Shown here one piece after another: positions 18,401-26,060 of a stretch of 64,000 nt of DNA. A program made the translations under genes and the position numbers. The notes beneath the pieces are model-generated. The model did not search any database, was not told where the DNA came from, and saw nothing but the letters and a program-made list of their open reading frames with translations. This DNA is from Streptomyces sp. 35G-GA-8 (GTDB taxonomy: Bacteria > Actinomycetota > Actinomycetes > Streptomycetales > Streptomycetaceae). The stretch is from NCBI RefSeq assembly GCF_023534745.1, contig NZ_JAMHJQ010000013.1, positions 1 through 64,000 of the forward strand, in the 5' to 3' direction. Numbering within the stretch: position 1 is the first letter of the stretch; every line of letters begins with the position of its first letter.

Positions 18401-19345
18401 GTAGGGCAGGACGGTGGCCCGCGCGTTGGCGAGCATGGTGTAGACGGCGCCGGCCTTGTCGACGCGGTGCGGGTTGACGACGGAGCGGCCCGCGCAGTCG
18501 ACCGTACGGCGCTCCCGGGCGGCGGCCTCGGCGTGCCGCAGGACGGCGTCGGGGGCGACGAGCACCCGGTGGCCGGCGGCGTGCGCGCGCCAGCACAGGT
18601 CGACGTCGTCGCGCATCAGCGGGAGCCGGCGGTCGAAGCCGCCGAGTTCGTCCCAGACGTCGCGCCGGATGAGCATGCCGGCGCTGGAGACGGACAGGAC
18701 GGTACGGACCTGGTCGTGCTGGCCCTGGTCCTGTTCGCGCCGGTCGAGTCCGGTCCAGCGGCGTCCGCTGTTGGCGATGGAGACGCCGACTTCGAGGAGT
18801 TGCTTGCGGTCGTACCAGCCGCGGAGTTTGGGTCCGACGATCGCCGCGTACTGGTCGGAGTCGGCGACGCGCAGCAGCTCGGCGAGCGCGTCGGGGTCGG
18901 GCGCGCAGTCGTCGTGGAGGAGCCAGAGCCACTGCACCGGTTCGCCGTGCGGCAGTTCGGGCATGTCGTATGTGTCGTCGCGCCAGCTCCGGGTCACCGG
19001 ATCCCAGCCGCTCGGCCGCTTGAGATAGGGCAGATCGTCGGGCGTGAGCACCCCGGCGGTGCGTACCGCCTCCTCCACGGCCGTACCGAATCCGGACCGG
19101 CGCGCGAGATGCAGGACGCGTTCCGGGCCGAGCGCTTCGGTGAGCAGCCGGGCGGAGTCGTCGGCGCTGCCGGTGTCGGCTGCCATGACGTTCTGTACGG
19201 GGCGTTCCTGGCCCAGCAGCCCGGCGAGGGCGTCGGGCAGCCAGCGCGCACCGTCGTGGGCGACGAGCACCGCGGTCACGACGTGCCGCGGGAACTCGGG
19301 GGCGCTGGCGGTGGCGGAAACGAACGCGGCGGTGGTGGGGGACAT
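15464..19345 (-). CDS. Large membrane glycosyltransferase, family 2 with polytopic domain
   Basis: A 1293-residue protein. The N-terminal GT2 domain (about 19-300) shows 'AVLVAHDGARWLPDALAGLL', 'WLLHDDCAPDPDALAELL' and 'RDDVDLCWRAHAAGHRVLV'. From about residue 438 to 870 there are around ten membrane helices, followed by an extracellular region, a last helix near 1038-1056, and a low-complexity tail of about 200 residues with repeated QYPAGQY and QYQEGQY units rich in Gln, Tyr and Gly. It probably transfers sugars from a lipid-linked or nucleotide donor to an envelope polymer. The ATG at 19345 starts the conserved sequence. It is coupled by overlap to the DUF5719 gene. Confidence 0.88.
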   Translation of the reverse strand: MSPTTAAFVSATASAPEFPRHVVTAVLVAHDGARWLPDALAGLLGQERPVQNVMAADTGSADDSARLLTEALGPERVLHLARRSGFGTAVEEAVRTAGVLTPDDLPYLKRPSGWDPVTRSWRDDTYDMPELPHGEPVQWLWLLHDDCAPDPDALAELLRVADSDQYAAIVGPKLRGWYDRKQLLEVGVSIANSGRRWTGLDRREQDQGQHDQVRTVLSVSSAGMLIRRDVWDELGGFDRRLPLMRDDVDLCWRAHAAGHRVLVAPDAVLRHAEAAARERRTVDCAGRSVVNPHRVDKAGAVYTMLANARATVLPYVLLRLVLGTLLRTLAYLVGKVPGQAVDEVMGLFGTLLRPGRIISARRRRGKGVVEAAELRPLFPPPGATIRATVEQIAGSLGGDSDADAGGSRHGAVESGPGGDEADFMEIEQFARLKKLAHKPGPVLFGILLLVSLIACRGLFGGGALAGGALLPAPADVGELWSRYADGWHPVGTGVTETAPPYLAVLAALSALFLGSTGFALTLLLVCSVPLAGVTAYFASRPLVESRLLRAWASIAYAFLPAATGALATGRLGTAVLAILLPLIARSAVAAYGMRGGAGGVASGESRGSWRATWAYAFLLTFAMAFTPVVWPVALLLGLGVLALRRDDLAAYGPRVLAGLGTPLLLLAPWSLSLLTSPSAFFQEAGLEFGTGTASALDLLGISPGGPKAAGGILLIGIVLAALAALLRGERQFAIRSAWVVAILALVFAVLTNNSGWAGPATLLYGLALIAAAVLGADGARERVAAESFGWRQPVAVLIAVAAGLAPLLAAFGWMISGASGPLERRDPVQVPAFVAEESITRDQPRTLVLGGTSAAEVSYSLVRGSGGRLGDAELTASGGGDPRLDKVVANLVAGSGADQTDQLSGFAIRYVLVRDGVPRQTSRVLDATPGLTRLSQLDGSALWRVDRQISRATIVDGKGEGEPLAVASEPVEAHTKIPAGASGRVLRIADRAAEGWQATLDGKVLTKKTVDDWAQGFELPAEGGRLDLTYEDPITHTAWIWAQGALAVVLLVLALPGRRREIDDDLPDEDIEIPTQALAGDGRRARRLRAAAEAEAQADGPGPEPDPAGAGAGASERGETGEYATARQPAVPPAPAAPGAPFEEPYGSGPGQADQGERESAYGTVPEQAAYGEWDAGTYAGAGYTQAQYPNERQYGEQYGEGQYQQPYQQYPADPYQEGQYPAGQYQEGQYQGGQYPAGQFQGDGQFQGEGQYDPYGYGQQPQQSQQPPGPQRPYADGTENEQRQRPDGSSNQ

Positions 19346-19585
19346 TGAGGTAGCGGGCCCTCCGGCCGGGGGGTCGCCCCGAAGGGGCGTGGGAGCGTCT
19401 CGGACGGGGCCCCACACTAACGGTAGGGGGGAGCGGCGGCGGACGGGCGGGAAACACAACGGTCCGCCGTCTGCGGGGAGGTGCAGACTGCGGACCGTGC
19501 CATACATAGGGAGTGGTGCCGGTCGTTCCGGGCGACCGGGCGGTCTTCGGCCGCGGCCACCGCGACCGGACCGGCGAGGCCCCGG

Positions 19586-19849
19586 TCAGATCGCGGCCTT
19601 CTTCAGCCGGCGCCGTTCACGTTCCGACAAGCCGCCCCAGATACCGAATCGCTCGTCATTGGCGAGGGCATACTCAAGGCATTCGGATCGGACCTCACAG
19701 GCGAGACAGACCTTCTTGGCCTCACGCGTGGAACCGCCCTTCTCGGGGAAGAAGGACTCGGGATCTGTCTGGGCGCACAAGGCGCGCTCCTGCCAGCCGA
19801 GTTCCTCGTCCGCGTCCTCGACCAGCAGTTGCTGGAACAGCTCGGTCAT
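19586..19849 (-). CDS. whiB: WhiB, iron-sulfur sporulation regulator
   Basis: An 87-residue protein nearly identical to the founding WhiB of Streptomyces as I recall it. The four cluster-binding cysteines are the Cys of 'RALCAQTDPESFF' and the three of 'KKVCLACEVRSECLEYAL', followed by the 'FGIWGGLSERERRRLKK' turn and basic helix. WhiB binds a [4Fe-4S] cluster and acts with WhiA to start sporulation septation in aerial hyphae. GAGGGG lies seven bases before the ATG. The long upstream region contains a candidate BldD box and two GACAC motifs. It is orthologous to mycobacterial WhiB2, whose neighbourhood also holds F420 and mannose genes. Confidence 0.97.
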   Translation of the reverse strand: MTELFQQLLVEDADEELGWQERALCAQTDPESFFPEKGGSTREAKKVCLACEVRSECLEYALANDERFGIWGGLSERERRRLKKAAI

Positions 19850-20295
19850 GTGCGCCCCTCGTCTGTCTTTTGCGTCCCCGTGATGTGGCCGCTATCGATT
19901 TCGGCCGAACGACACGAGTGAAATTACAAGTGCGTGGCTCCGGCCAGGTCAAGCCGAGATCTGCTATTGGGCCCGGTATTCACTCTGCGGAACCAAGGCT
20001 ATGCGGAAAGTGTTCAAATCACCAAAAACCTGACACATGCCACTGGCCTGTTCGCATCCACCCCCTTCTCGACAAGAGAGACGCCGAAAACCGCAACCTT
20101 GTTGCGGATCACCCCCCGGAAGCGATCCGGATCACAGTCTGATCACGAGGGGCGTGAAGGTGTTTACGAGCACAGTCGCTGCCCGATGTGTCCGCGTCCA
20201 CCGCCATGCAAACCACTCCGCGACCGGATCAACCGGATGAGGTGAAACATTGCGGCCAAATCGTCCATTGAGTTGACATCCGTCACCGGATTCGC
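19850..20295 (-). promoter_or_regulatory. whiB control region with candidate BldD box
   Basis: This gene-free stretch lies in front of whiB. On the minus strand GTTCCGCAGAGTGAA (plus 19979-19993) matches the published BldD consensus, nTnACnC(A/T)GnGTnAn, at all but one fixed position. GACAC, the WhiA core motif, occurs at 19911-19915 and 20033-20037. whiB is a known BldD target in Streptomyces; the exact sites here are inferred by eye. I see no credible coding sequence on either strand between 19850 and 20308. Confidence 0.5.
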
Positions 20296-20301
20296 AACCT
20301 T
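20273..20301 (+). promoter_or_regulatory. Putative promoter of the Cys leader and dioxygenase gene
   Basis: TTGACA (20273-20278), a 17-base spacer and AACCTT (20296-20301). The -10 hexamer keeps the two key bases of TANNNT (second A, final T). It ends seven bases before the ATG of the Cys-rich leader ORF, so transcription would start at or next to that ATG. Confidence 0.5.
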
Positions 20302-20308
20302 TGGTTCC

Positions 20309-20404
20309 ATGTCAGCGAACCCCGCGCCCACCGCGACCCACCTCCGTGGACACCGCAGCGCTCTCCGGGTCCGCTGTTGCTGTTCCAGCTCCGCCTGCTG
20401 TTGA
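20309..20404 (+). CDS. Cysteine-rich leader peptide (31 codons), probably leaderless
   Basis: A small ORF starting ATG TCA GCG AAC, with the peptide ending ...RVRCCCSSSACC and then TGA. Five Cys codons lie in the last ten: TGT TGC TGT (20375-20383) and TGC TGT (20396-20401). The start sits seven bases after a promoter-like -10. Leaderless ORFs with consecutive Cys codons ahead of sulfur genes are known cysteine-responsive regulators in mycobacteria and other actinobacteria. The next gene is a cysteine dioxygenase-like cupin, 164 bases downstream. The ORF is seen directly; its regulatory role is inferred. Confidence 0.65.
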   Translation: MSANPAPTATHLRGHRSALRVRCCCSSSACC

Positions 20405-20568
20405 CGCCTCCGGGCTCCGGCCGTCCGTTCCGCTCCCGCTGAGCACTCTCGTGTGATCTCACGCGTCTCCCCCCGCGTCGCCCGTGCTCGTGGATTCCAC
20501 GCACCCGTCGCGTCCGCGCAGCGGCCCCCTTTGTCTTTCTGCTCTTTCTGCCGAGGAACCACCGCCCC

Positions 20569-21069
20569 ATGAACAGCGACAGCGACCTCCAGATCGCCGG
20601 CGACCTCCTTGAGGTCCCGCACCTTCTCCAGCCCGCCCGGGAGCACCCGGCGACGGTGGCCGAGTTCGCGGGCCTCGCGCGCGCCCTCGCCGCCGACCGC
20701 GCGCAGTGGGCCCCGCTCGTCCAGTACGACGCCACCAGCCGCTGGTATCACCGGCTGCGCACGGGGCCCGGTTATGAGGTGTGGCTGCTCTCCTGGGTGC
20801 CCGGCCAGAGCAGCGGATCACACGACCACGGCCGGTCCTCGGGGGTACTGACCGTGCTCGCGGGCGAGCTGACGGAGCGTTCGGAGAGCGGGAGCCGGGC
20901 GCTCGCGCCGGGCGCGCAGCGGGTTTTCGCGCCGGGCTATGTCCATGAGGTGGTCAATGACGCGATCGAACCGGCCGTGAGTCTGCACATCTACTACCCG
21001 GGTCTGACCGAGATGCCCATGCACTCCGCGCGCTGCGCCCCGGCGGCACAGGACGTCGTCCCTGCCTGA
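20569..21069 (+). CDS. Cysteine dioxygenase-like cupin protein
   Basis: A 166-residue protein of the type I cysteine dioxygenase family, which oxidises cysteine to cysteine sulfinate at a mononuclear iron. The iron-binding histidines appear in 'GQSSGSHDHGRSSGVLTVL' (His-x-His) and 'FAPGYVHEVVNDA'. 'YHRLRTGPGYEVWLLSW' is typical of the bacterial cupin core. GAGGAA lies about ten bases before the ATG. It is preceded by a Cys-rich leader peptide, which fits regulation by cysteine supply. The substrate could be another thiol, since several 3-mercaptopropionate dioxygenases share this fold. Confidence 0.85.
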   Translation: MNSDSDLQIAGDLLEVPHLLQPAREHPATVAEFAGLARALAADRAQWAPLVQYDATSRWYHRLRTGPGYEVWLLSWVPGQSSGSHDHGRSSGVLTVLAGELTERSESGSRALAPGAQRVFAPGYVHEVVNDAIEPAVSLHIYYPGLTEMPMHSARCAPAAQDVVPA

Positions 21070-21129
21070 GCCACCCGGAGCCCGACCACCACCCCTCAAC
21101 GATCACCATTCGGCTGACAGACTGTCTCT

Positions 21130-22086
21130 ATGCGCATTGTGGTTCTGGCCGGCGGTATCGGCGGCGCCCGCTTTCTCCGCGGCCTCAAGCAGGCCGCGCC
21201 GGACGCGGACGTCACGGTGATCGGCAACACCGGTGACGACATCCATCTGTTCGGGCTGAAGGTCTGCCCCGACCTCGACACGGTGATGTACACCCTCGGC
21301 GGTGGCATCAATGAAGAACAGGGCTGGGGGCGTACGGACGAGACGTTCCAGGTCAAGAGCGAGCTGGCGGCGTACGGCGTGGGGCCCGAGTGGTTCGGCC
21401 TGGGCGACCGCGACTTCGCCACCCATATCGTCCGTACGCAGATGCTCGGCGCGGGCTATCCGCTGAGCGCCGTCACCGAGGCGCTCTGTGCCCGCTGGAA
21501 GCCCGGCGTACGGCTGCTGCCCATGTCCGACGACCGCGTCGAGACGCATGTCGCCGTCGATGTGGACGGCGAGCGCAAGGCCGTGCACTTCCAGGAGTAC
21601 TGGGTGAAGATGCGGGCGTCCGTGGACGCCCAGGCGGTCGTCCCGGTCGGCGCCGACCAGGCCAAGCCGGCGCCGGGGGTGCTGGAGGCGATCGCCGCGG
21701 CGGACGTCATCCTCTTCCCGCCGTCCAACCCCGTGGTCAGCATCGGCACGATCCTGGCCGTGCCCGGTATCCGGGAGGCCATCGCCGAGGCGGGTGTCCC
21801 GGTCGTCGGCCTCTCCCCCATCGTCGGGAACGCGCCGGTGCGCGGCATGGCCGACAAGGTGCTCGCCGCGATCGGCGTCGAGTCGACGGCCCAGGCTGTC
21901 GCCCTGCACTACGGCTCGGGGCTGCTTGACGGCTGGCTGGTCGACACCGTGGACGCCGCGGCCGTGGCCGGGATCGAGAGCGCGGGGATCCGCAGCCGCG
22001 CCGTCCCCCTGATGATGACGGACCTGGACGCGACCGCCGCGATGGCCCGTGAGGCGCTGGCGCTGGCCGAGGAGGTACGGGCATGA
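21130..22086 (+). CDS. fbiA: FbiA/CofD, F420 phospho-lactyl/enolpyruvyl transferase
   Basis: A 318-residue 2-phospho-L-lactate (in actinobacteria phosphoenolpyruvate) transferase that joins the activated three-carbon unit to the deazaflavin Fo in coenzyme F420 synthesis. The N-terminal '[18 protein letters not shown]' and '[19 protein letters not shown]' motifs and '[19 protein letters not shown]' are characteristic. No Shine-Dalgarno is visible; a CAGACT hexamer ends six bases before the ATG, so it may be leaderless. Its stop overlaps the fbiB start by four bases. The whiB / fbiA / fbiB order is conserved in mycobacteria. Confidence 0.95.
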   Translation: MRIVVLAGGIGGARFLRGLKQAAPDADVTVIGNTGDDIHLFGLKVCPDLDTVMYTLGGGINEEQGWGRTDETFQVKSELAAYGVGPEWFGLGDRDFATHIVRTQMLGAGYPLSAVTEALCARWKPGVRLLPMSDDRVETHVAVDVDGERKAVHFQEYWVKMRASVDAQAVVPVGADQAKPAPGVLEAIAAADVILFPPSNPVVSIGTILAVPGIREAIAEAGVPVVGLSPIVGNAPVRGMADKVLAAIGVESTAQAVALHYGSGLLDGWLVDTVDAAAVAGIESAGIRSRAVPLMMTDLDATAAMAREALALAEEVRA

Positions 22087-23375
22087 CGTCGTACCGCGTC
22101 CGCGCCCTGCCCGGACTTCCGGAGGTCCGGCCGGGCGACGACCTCGCCAAGCTGATCGTGGCCGCCGCTCCCGGGCTCACCGACGGCGATGTCCTGCTGG
22201 TCACCTCCAAGATCGTCTCCAAGGCGGAGGGCCGGATACTCGCGGCCAGTGACCGTGAGGCGGCCATCGACGCGGAGACCGTACGGGTCGTCGCGCGGCG
22301 AGGACCCCTCCGTATCGTCGAGAACAAGCAGGGTCTGGTCATGGCGGCGGCCGGCGTCGATGCCTCCAACACCGCCGCCGGAACGGTGCTGTTGCTGCCC
22401 GAGGACTCCGACGCCTCGGCCCGGGCGATACGGGAGGGGCTACGGGACGCGCTCGGCGTGGACGTCGGGGTGATCGTCACCGACACCTTCGGGCGGCCCT
22501 GGCGCAACGGCCTCACCGATGTGGCGATCGGGGCCGCCGGCGTGCGCGTCCTGGAGGATTTGCGCGGCGGGACCGACGCCCAGGGCAATCCGCTGAACGC
22601 GACCGTCATCGCCCTCGCCGACGAGCTGGCCGCCGCCGGTGACCTGGTGAAGGGCAAGGCCGAGGGGCTGCCGGTCGCCGTCGTGAGCGGCCTGGGCCAC
22701 CTCGTCGGCGACACGGACACCGACGCGCGGGCGTTGGTGCGGGTCGCCGCGGACGACATGTTCCGGCTCGGCACGTCCGAAGCGGTACGGGAAGCGGTCA
22801 CCCAGCGCCGTACGGTCCGGGAGTTCACGGACGAGCCGGTCGACCCGGCAGCGGTACGGCGCGCGGTCACGGCCGCCGTCACCGCCCCGGCGCCGCATCA
22901 CACGACACCGTGGCGGTTCGTCCTCCTGGAGTCACCCGGGTCGCGGCTGCGCCTCCTCGACGCCATGCGCGACGCCTGGGTCGCGGACCTGCGCCGTGAC
23001 GGCAAGTCGGAGGAGTCCATCGCCAAACGGGTCCGCCGAGGCGACCTCCTGCGCAAGGCGCCGTATCTGGTGGTCCCATGCCTGGTGACCGACGGCTCGC
23101 ACACCTACGGCGACGCCCGGCGCGACGGCGCGGAGCGCGAGATGTTCGTGGTCGCCATGGGCGCGGGCGTGCAGAACTTCCTGGTGGCGCTGGCCGGTGA
23201 GCGGCTCGGCTCCGCGTGGGTCTCCTCGACGATGTTCTGCCGGGATGTCGTACGGGACGTGCTGGACCTGCCCGCGGACTGGGACCCGATGGGCGCGGTG
23301 GCGGTGGGCCACGCGGCCGCTCCGCCGAAGGACCGCCCGGCGCGGTCGCCGGAGTCCTTCCTCACGGTGCGGTAG
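22083..23375 (+). CDS. fbiB: Bifunctional F420:gamma-glutamyl ligase / nitroreductase-domain FbiB
   Basis: A 430-residue two-domain protein. The N-terminal CofE domain (about 1-245) adds glutamates to F420-0 and shows '[14 protein letters not shown]', '[15 protein letters not shown]' and '[19 protein letters not shown]'. The C-terminal domain (about 250-430) is an FMN-binding nitroreductase fold ('[20 protein letters not shown]', '[15 protein letters not shown]') that reduces dehydro-F420-0 in the actinobacterial pathway. The ATGA overlap with fbiA indicates translational coupling. Full length for the actinobacterial fusion. Confidence 0.96.
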   Translation: MTSYRVRALPGLPEVRPGDDLAKLIVAAAPGLTDGDVLLVTSKIVSKAEGRILAASDREAAIDAETVRVVARRGPLRIVENKQGLVMAAAGVDASNTAAGTVLLLPEDSDASARAIREGLRDALGVDVGVIVTDTFGRPWRNGLTDVAIGAAGVRVLEDLRGGTDAQGNPLNATVIALADELAAAGDLVKGKAEGLPVAVVSGLGHLVGDTDTDARALVRVAADDMFRLGTSEAVREAVTQRRTVREFTDEPVDPAAVRRAVTAAVTAPAPHHTTPWRFVLLESPGSRLRLLDAMRDAWVADLRRDGKSEESIAKRVRRGDLLRKAPYLVVPCLVTDGSHTYGDARRDGAEREMFVVAMGAGVQNFLVALAGERLGSAWVSSTMFCRDVVRDVLDLPADWDPMGAVAVGHAAAPPKDRPARSPESFLTVR

Positions 23376-23398
23376 CCGGTCCTCCCGCAGGCCGGTTC

Positions 23399-24391
23399 TC
23401 ACAGCCGGGCGATGTTACGGACCTCCATCCGGGGCGCCCGGCGGGCCGGGGTCCGGCCGCTGAGCAGGATCAGCCGGGTCGCGCGGTGCCGCTGGCCGGC
23501 GTACGGGGCGAGGAGTTCGAGCATCGCCGCGTCGTCGGCGTCCCGGTCGTCCGCGAGCGCGTGGCCGATGATGCCGGGGAGATGCAGATCGCCGACGGTG
23601 ACCGCGTCGGGGGCGCCGTTAGAACGCTGCACGACCTCGGCGGCGGTCCACGGGCCGATCCCGGGGATCAGCTCCAGCCGGGCGGCGGCGCGCTCCGGGT
23701 CCATCGCCGCGGCCTCCTCCATCCGGCGCGCGACCCGGACGGCGCGCAGGATCGTCGAGGAGCGCTTGGCGTCGACACCGGCCTTGTGCCACTCCCAGGA
23801 CGGGATCATCGCCCAGGTCCTGGCGTCGGGCATGACGTACAGCCGCTCGTGCGCGAGTCCCGGGGTCGGGCCCGGGGCGGGCTCGCCGTGCCCGCGCACC
23901 AGGAGCCGCCAGGCGCGGTACGCCTCGACGGTGGTGACCTTCTGCTCCAGCACGGACGGGATCAGCGACTCCAGCACCAGTCCGGTGCGGCAGAGCCTCA
24001 GTCCCGGCCGGCGCCGCTGGGCCTCGACGACGAGGCGGTGCCGGGGGACGAACGCGTCCGGGTCGTCGCTCGCGCCGAGCAGTTCCGGGAGCTGCTCCAG
24101 CAGCCACGCGGCGCCGTCGCCCCACGCATCGGCCTCCACGACGCCACCGCGCCGCACGACCCGCAGCGTGCCGGGCCCGGCGGGCGTCCGGGAGGCCCGC
24201 CATACGGAACCGTCCGGGTACGCGCGAAAGGTCGGATCGGCGGGCCCGCGCCTGAGGGGGCCGAGCACGAGCCCGAGGTCGTAGGGGTCGGGGGGCGTCC
24301 ACTGGCGCCGCAGCCCGGGGCCGTGCTCGGTGCGGGGCGCGGGCGCGCGGCGGGGCGGGGGTACGGGTCGTTGTGCGAAGCGTCCAGCCAC
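23399..24391 (-). CDS. DNA-3-methyladenine glycosylase 2 family protein
   Basis: A 330-residue helix-hairpin-helix DNA glycosylase of the AlkA type, removing alkylated bases. The hairpin motif is 'LELIPGIGPWTAAEVVQRS', followed by the catalytic Asp in 'DAVTVGDLHLPGIIGHAL'. The N-terminal 120 residues contain an actinobacterial beta domain ('DPTFRAYPDGSVWRASRTP'). 'ESLIPSVLEQKVTTVEAYRAWR' is the conserved helix before the hairpin. It is convergent with fbiB, and the gap is only 23 bases. It is probably transcribed alone. Confidence 0.9.
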   Translation of the reverse strand: MAGRFAQRPVPPPRRAPAPRTEHGPGLRRQWTPPDPYDLGLVLGPLRRGPADPTFRAYPDGSVWRASRTPAGPGTLRVVRRGGVVEADAWGDGAAWLLEQLPELLGASDDPDAFVPRHRLVVEAQRRRPGLRLCRTGLVLESLIPSVLEQKVTTVEAYRAWRLLVRGHGEPAPGPTPGLAHERLYVMPDARTWAMIPSWEWHKAGVDAKRSSTILRAVRVARRMEEAAAMDPERAAARLELIPGIGPWTAAEVVQRSNGAPDAVTVGDLHLPGIIGHALADDRDADDAAMLELLAPYAGQRHRATRLILLSGRTPARRAPRMEVRNIARL

Positions 24392-24530
24392 GGTTGCGGT
24401 CCTCGGGGGTCGGGGTCACCCCCGAGGCTAAGCGCCACGCTTGCCTCCGGCGGTGGCGGGTCTCCGGGGTGCGTTTCGGCTGGGGCCGGTTTTCGTGTGC
24501 GGGTTGTTGCCGGGTGGCGCTCCGGGCTCG

Positions 24531-24620
24531 CATCCGGGACTGCATGATTTACGGCGCGCAGCTGGCCTGTCGTTGGTTCGGGCGTCCGCGCGCCACAAAT
24601 CACGCTCTACGTCCCGGACA
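24531..24620 (-). repeat. 90-base palindromic repeat element, copy 1
   Basis: One of two similar elements in opposite orientation. Each end carries an inverted arm: CATCCGGGAC...TGATTTACGGCGCGC on the left and the complement of TGTCCGGGAC...TGATTTGTGGCGCGC on the right. The arms are about 30 bases with a short asymmetrical insert in one of them. It can fold as one long hairpin. See copy 2 and the finding on this pair. Confidence 0.75.
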
Positions 24621-24725
24621 CGACCCCTGCGCGCCCCCCTTCACCGCCCGTCACCGACTGGCCCGGCCGACCGCGAGGCCGAGGGCGCCCACCGAGGGGA
24701 GGGGGTCGGGGTCGTAGGAGGTGCG
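24621..24725. other. Spacer between the two repeat elements, no gene seen
   Basis: 105 bases of GC-rich sequence without a credible reading frame, ribosome site or strong hairpin. Together with the two elements and short flanks it makes a gene-free interval of about 490 bases between the glycosylase start and the nucleotidyltransferase stop. Confidence 0.6.
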
Positions 24726-24814
24726 TGTCCGGACACTAAAGCGTGATTTGTGGCGCGCGAACGCCCGAACCATCGTCTGGGCAGAGTCGCGCCGTAAATC
24801 GTGCCGTCCGGACA
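24726..24814 (+). repeat. 90-base palindromic repeat element, copy 2
   Basis: Inverted relative to copy 1 and alike at most positions: GCGTGATTTGTGGCGCGC and ACGCCCGAACCA are shared almost unchanged. Its ends are TGTCCGGAC and GTCCGGACA, and inside them GTGATTTGTGGCGCG faces CGCGCCGTAAATCG. The size, terminal inverted repeats and paired arrangement resemble a miniature inverted-repeat element or a structured RNA. No target-site duplication is obvious. Confidence 0.75.
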
Positions 24815-24880
24815 TGTACCTCCGGAGGCCCCGGCCCCCGGCCGACGAACACGCAACCGCAACCGCACCGCACCGCACGG

Positions 24881-25963
24881 CTACACGTCGGACGAGAACC
24901 TCACCGCCCCCGCCGGCAGCACCGCGTCGCACCACACCCGCACCCCCTGCCTCAGCTCATTGTCCGCGCCCACCACCGCCCCGTCCCCCACCACCACATC
25001 CGACAGCACCGCCCGCGCCCCCACCCGCGCCCCCGTGCCTATCAGCGAGTTCGTGATGACCGCGCCCGGTTCCACGACCGCGCCGTCCAGGATCGCGCTG
25101 CCCGCGACGCGCGCGCCGTCGCCGATCAGGGCCGCCGGGCCGATCACCGTGCCGCCGGTGAGCTTCGCGTCGGGGGCGACCGTGGCCGTCGGCAGGATCA
25201 GGCGTTCGCCGCACCGGCCCGGGACCGCCGGGGACGGGGCGCGGCCGAGGACGAGGTCCGCCGAGCCGCGTACGAAGGCCTGGGGGGTGCCCAGGTCGAG
25301 CCAGTACGTGGAGTCGACCATGCCCTGGAGATGCGCGCCGGCGGCCAGCAGGTCGGGGAAGGTCTCCCGTTCCACCGAGACCGGCCGGCCCTCCGGGATG
25401 GAGTCGATCACCGAGCGCCGGAACACATAGGCGCCCGCGTTGATCTGGTCGGTGACGATCTCCTCGGGGGTCTGCGGCTTCTCCAGGAAGGCCGTCACCC
25501 GCCCGTCGGCGTCGGTGGGGACCAGACCGTAGGCGCGCGGGTCGTCGACGCGGGTCAGATGGAGGGAGACCGCCGCGCCCGACGACGCGTGGGTCCGCAC
25601 GAGCGCTCTGATGTCGAGGCCGGTCAGGATGTCGCCGTTGAAGATCAGCACCGGGTCGTCGGGCCCGGAGTCCAGCCGGGAGGCGACGTTCCGGATGGCG
25701 CCTCCCGTACCGAGCGGTTCGCGCTCGGTCACGTACTCCAGGCTCAGCCCGAGGGACGAGCCGTCGCCGAAGTAGGGCTCGAAGACCTCGGCGAGATAGG
25801 ACGTGGCGAGGACGATGTGTTCGACGCCCGCCGCGCGCGCCCGTGCCAGCTGGTGGGTGAGGAAGGGGACGCCGGCCGCCGGCACCATCGGCTTGGGGGT
25901 GCGGGCGGTGAGCGGCCGTAGCCGGGTGCCCTTGCCGCCGACCAGGAGGATCGCTTCTGTCAC
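24881..25963 (-). CDS. manC: Mannose-1-phosphate guanylyltransferase-type nucleotidyltransferase
   Basis: A 360-residue sugar-phosphate nucleotidyltransferase. The N-terminal Rossmann-like domain starts with the signature 'AILLVGGKGTRLRPLTARTP' (G-x-G-T-R-x(4)-K) and includes 'VLIFNGDILTGLDIRAL' for metal and nucleotide binding. The C-terminal third has hexapeptide repeats of a left-handed beta helix (GGTVIGPAALIGDGARVAGS). In actinobacteria the orthologue next to fbiB makes GDP-mannose from GTP and mannose 1-phosphate; glucose 1-phosphate uridylyl- or thymidylyl-transfer cannot be excluded from sequence alone. GTG start with GGAG eight bases upstream; an ATG at 26014 is less likely. Confidence 0.85.
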   Translation of the reverse strand: MTEAILLVGGKGTRLRPLTARTPKPMVPAAGVPFLTHQLARARAAGVEHIVLATSYLAEVFEPYFGDGSSLGLSLEYVTEREPLGTGGAIRNVASRLDSGPDDPVLIFNGDILTGLDIRALVRTHASSGAAVSLHLTRVDDPRAYGLVPTDADGRVTAFLEKPQTPEEIVTDQINAGAYVFRRSVIDSIPEGRPVSVERETFPDLLAAGAHLQGMVDSTYWLDLGTPQAFVRGSADLVLGRAPSPAVPGRCGERLILPTATVAPDAKLTGGTVIGPAALIGDGARVAGSAILDGAVVEPGAVITNSLIGTGARVGARAVLSDVVVGDGAVVGADNELRQGVRVWCDAVLPAGAVRFSSDV

Positions 25964-26060
25964 CGTGTCGTCTCCGCTTCCTGCTGGGGTCGGCGCTTCC
26001 GTCCGTACATGCATACACGTACGCGCACACAGAACCGACCAGTGTTCGCGACCGCTCGCG

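Noticed and set aside
24531-24814. Insertion sequence
   Set aside because: No transposase or fragment of one lies between or beside the two repeat elements.
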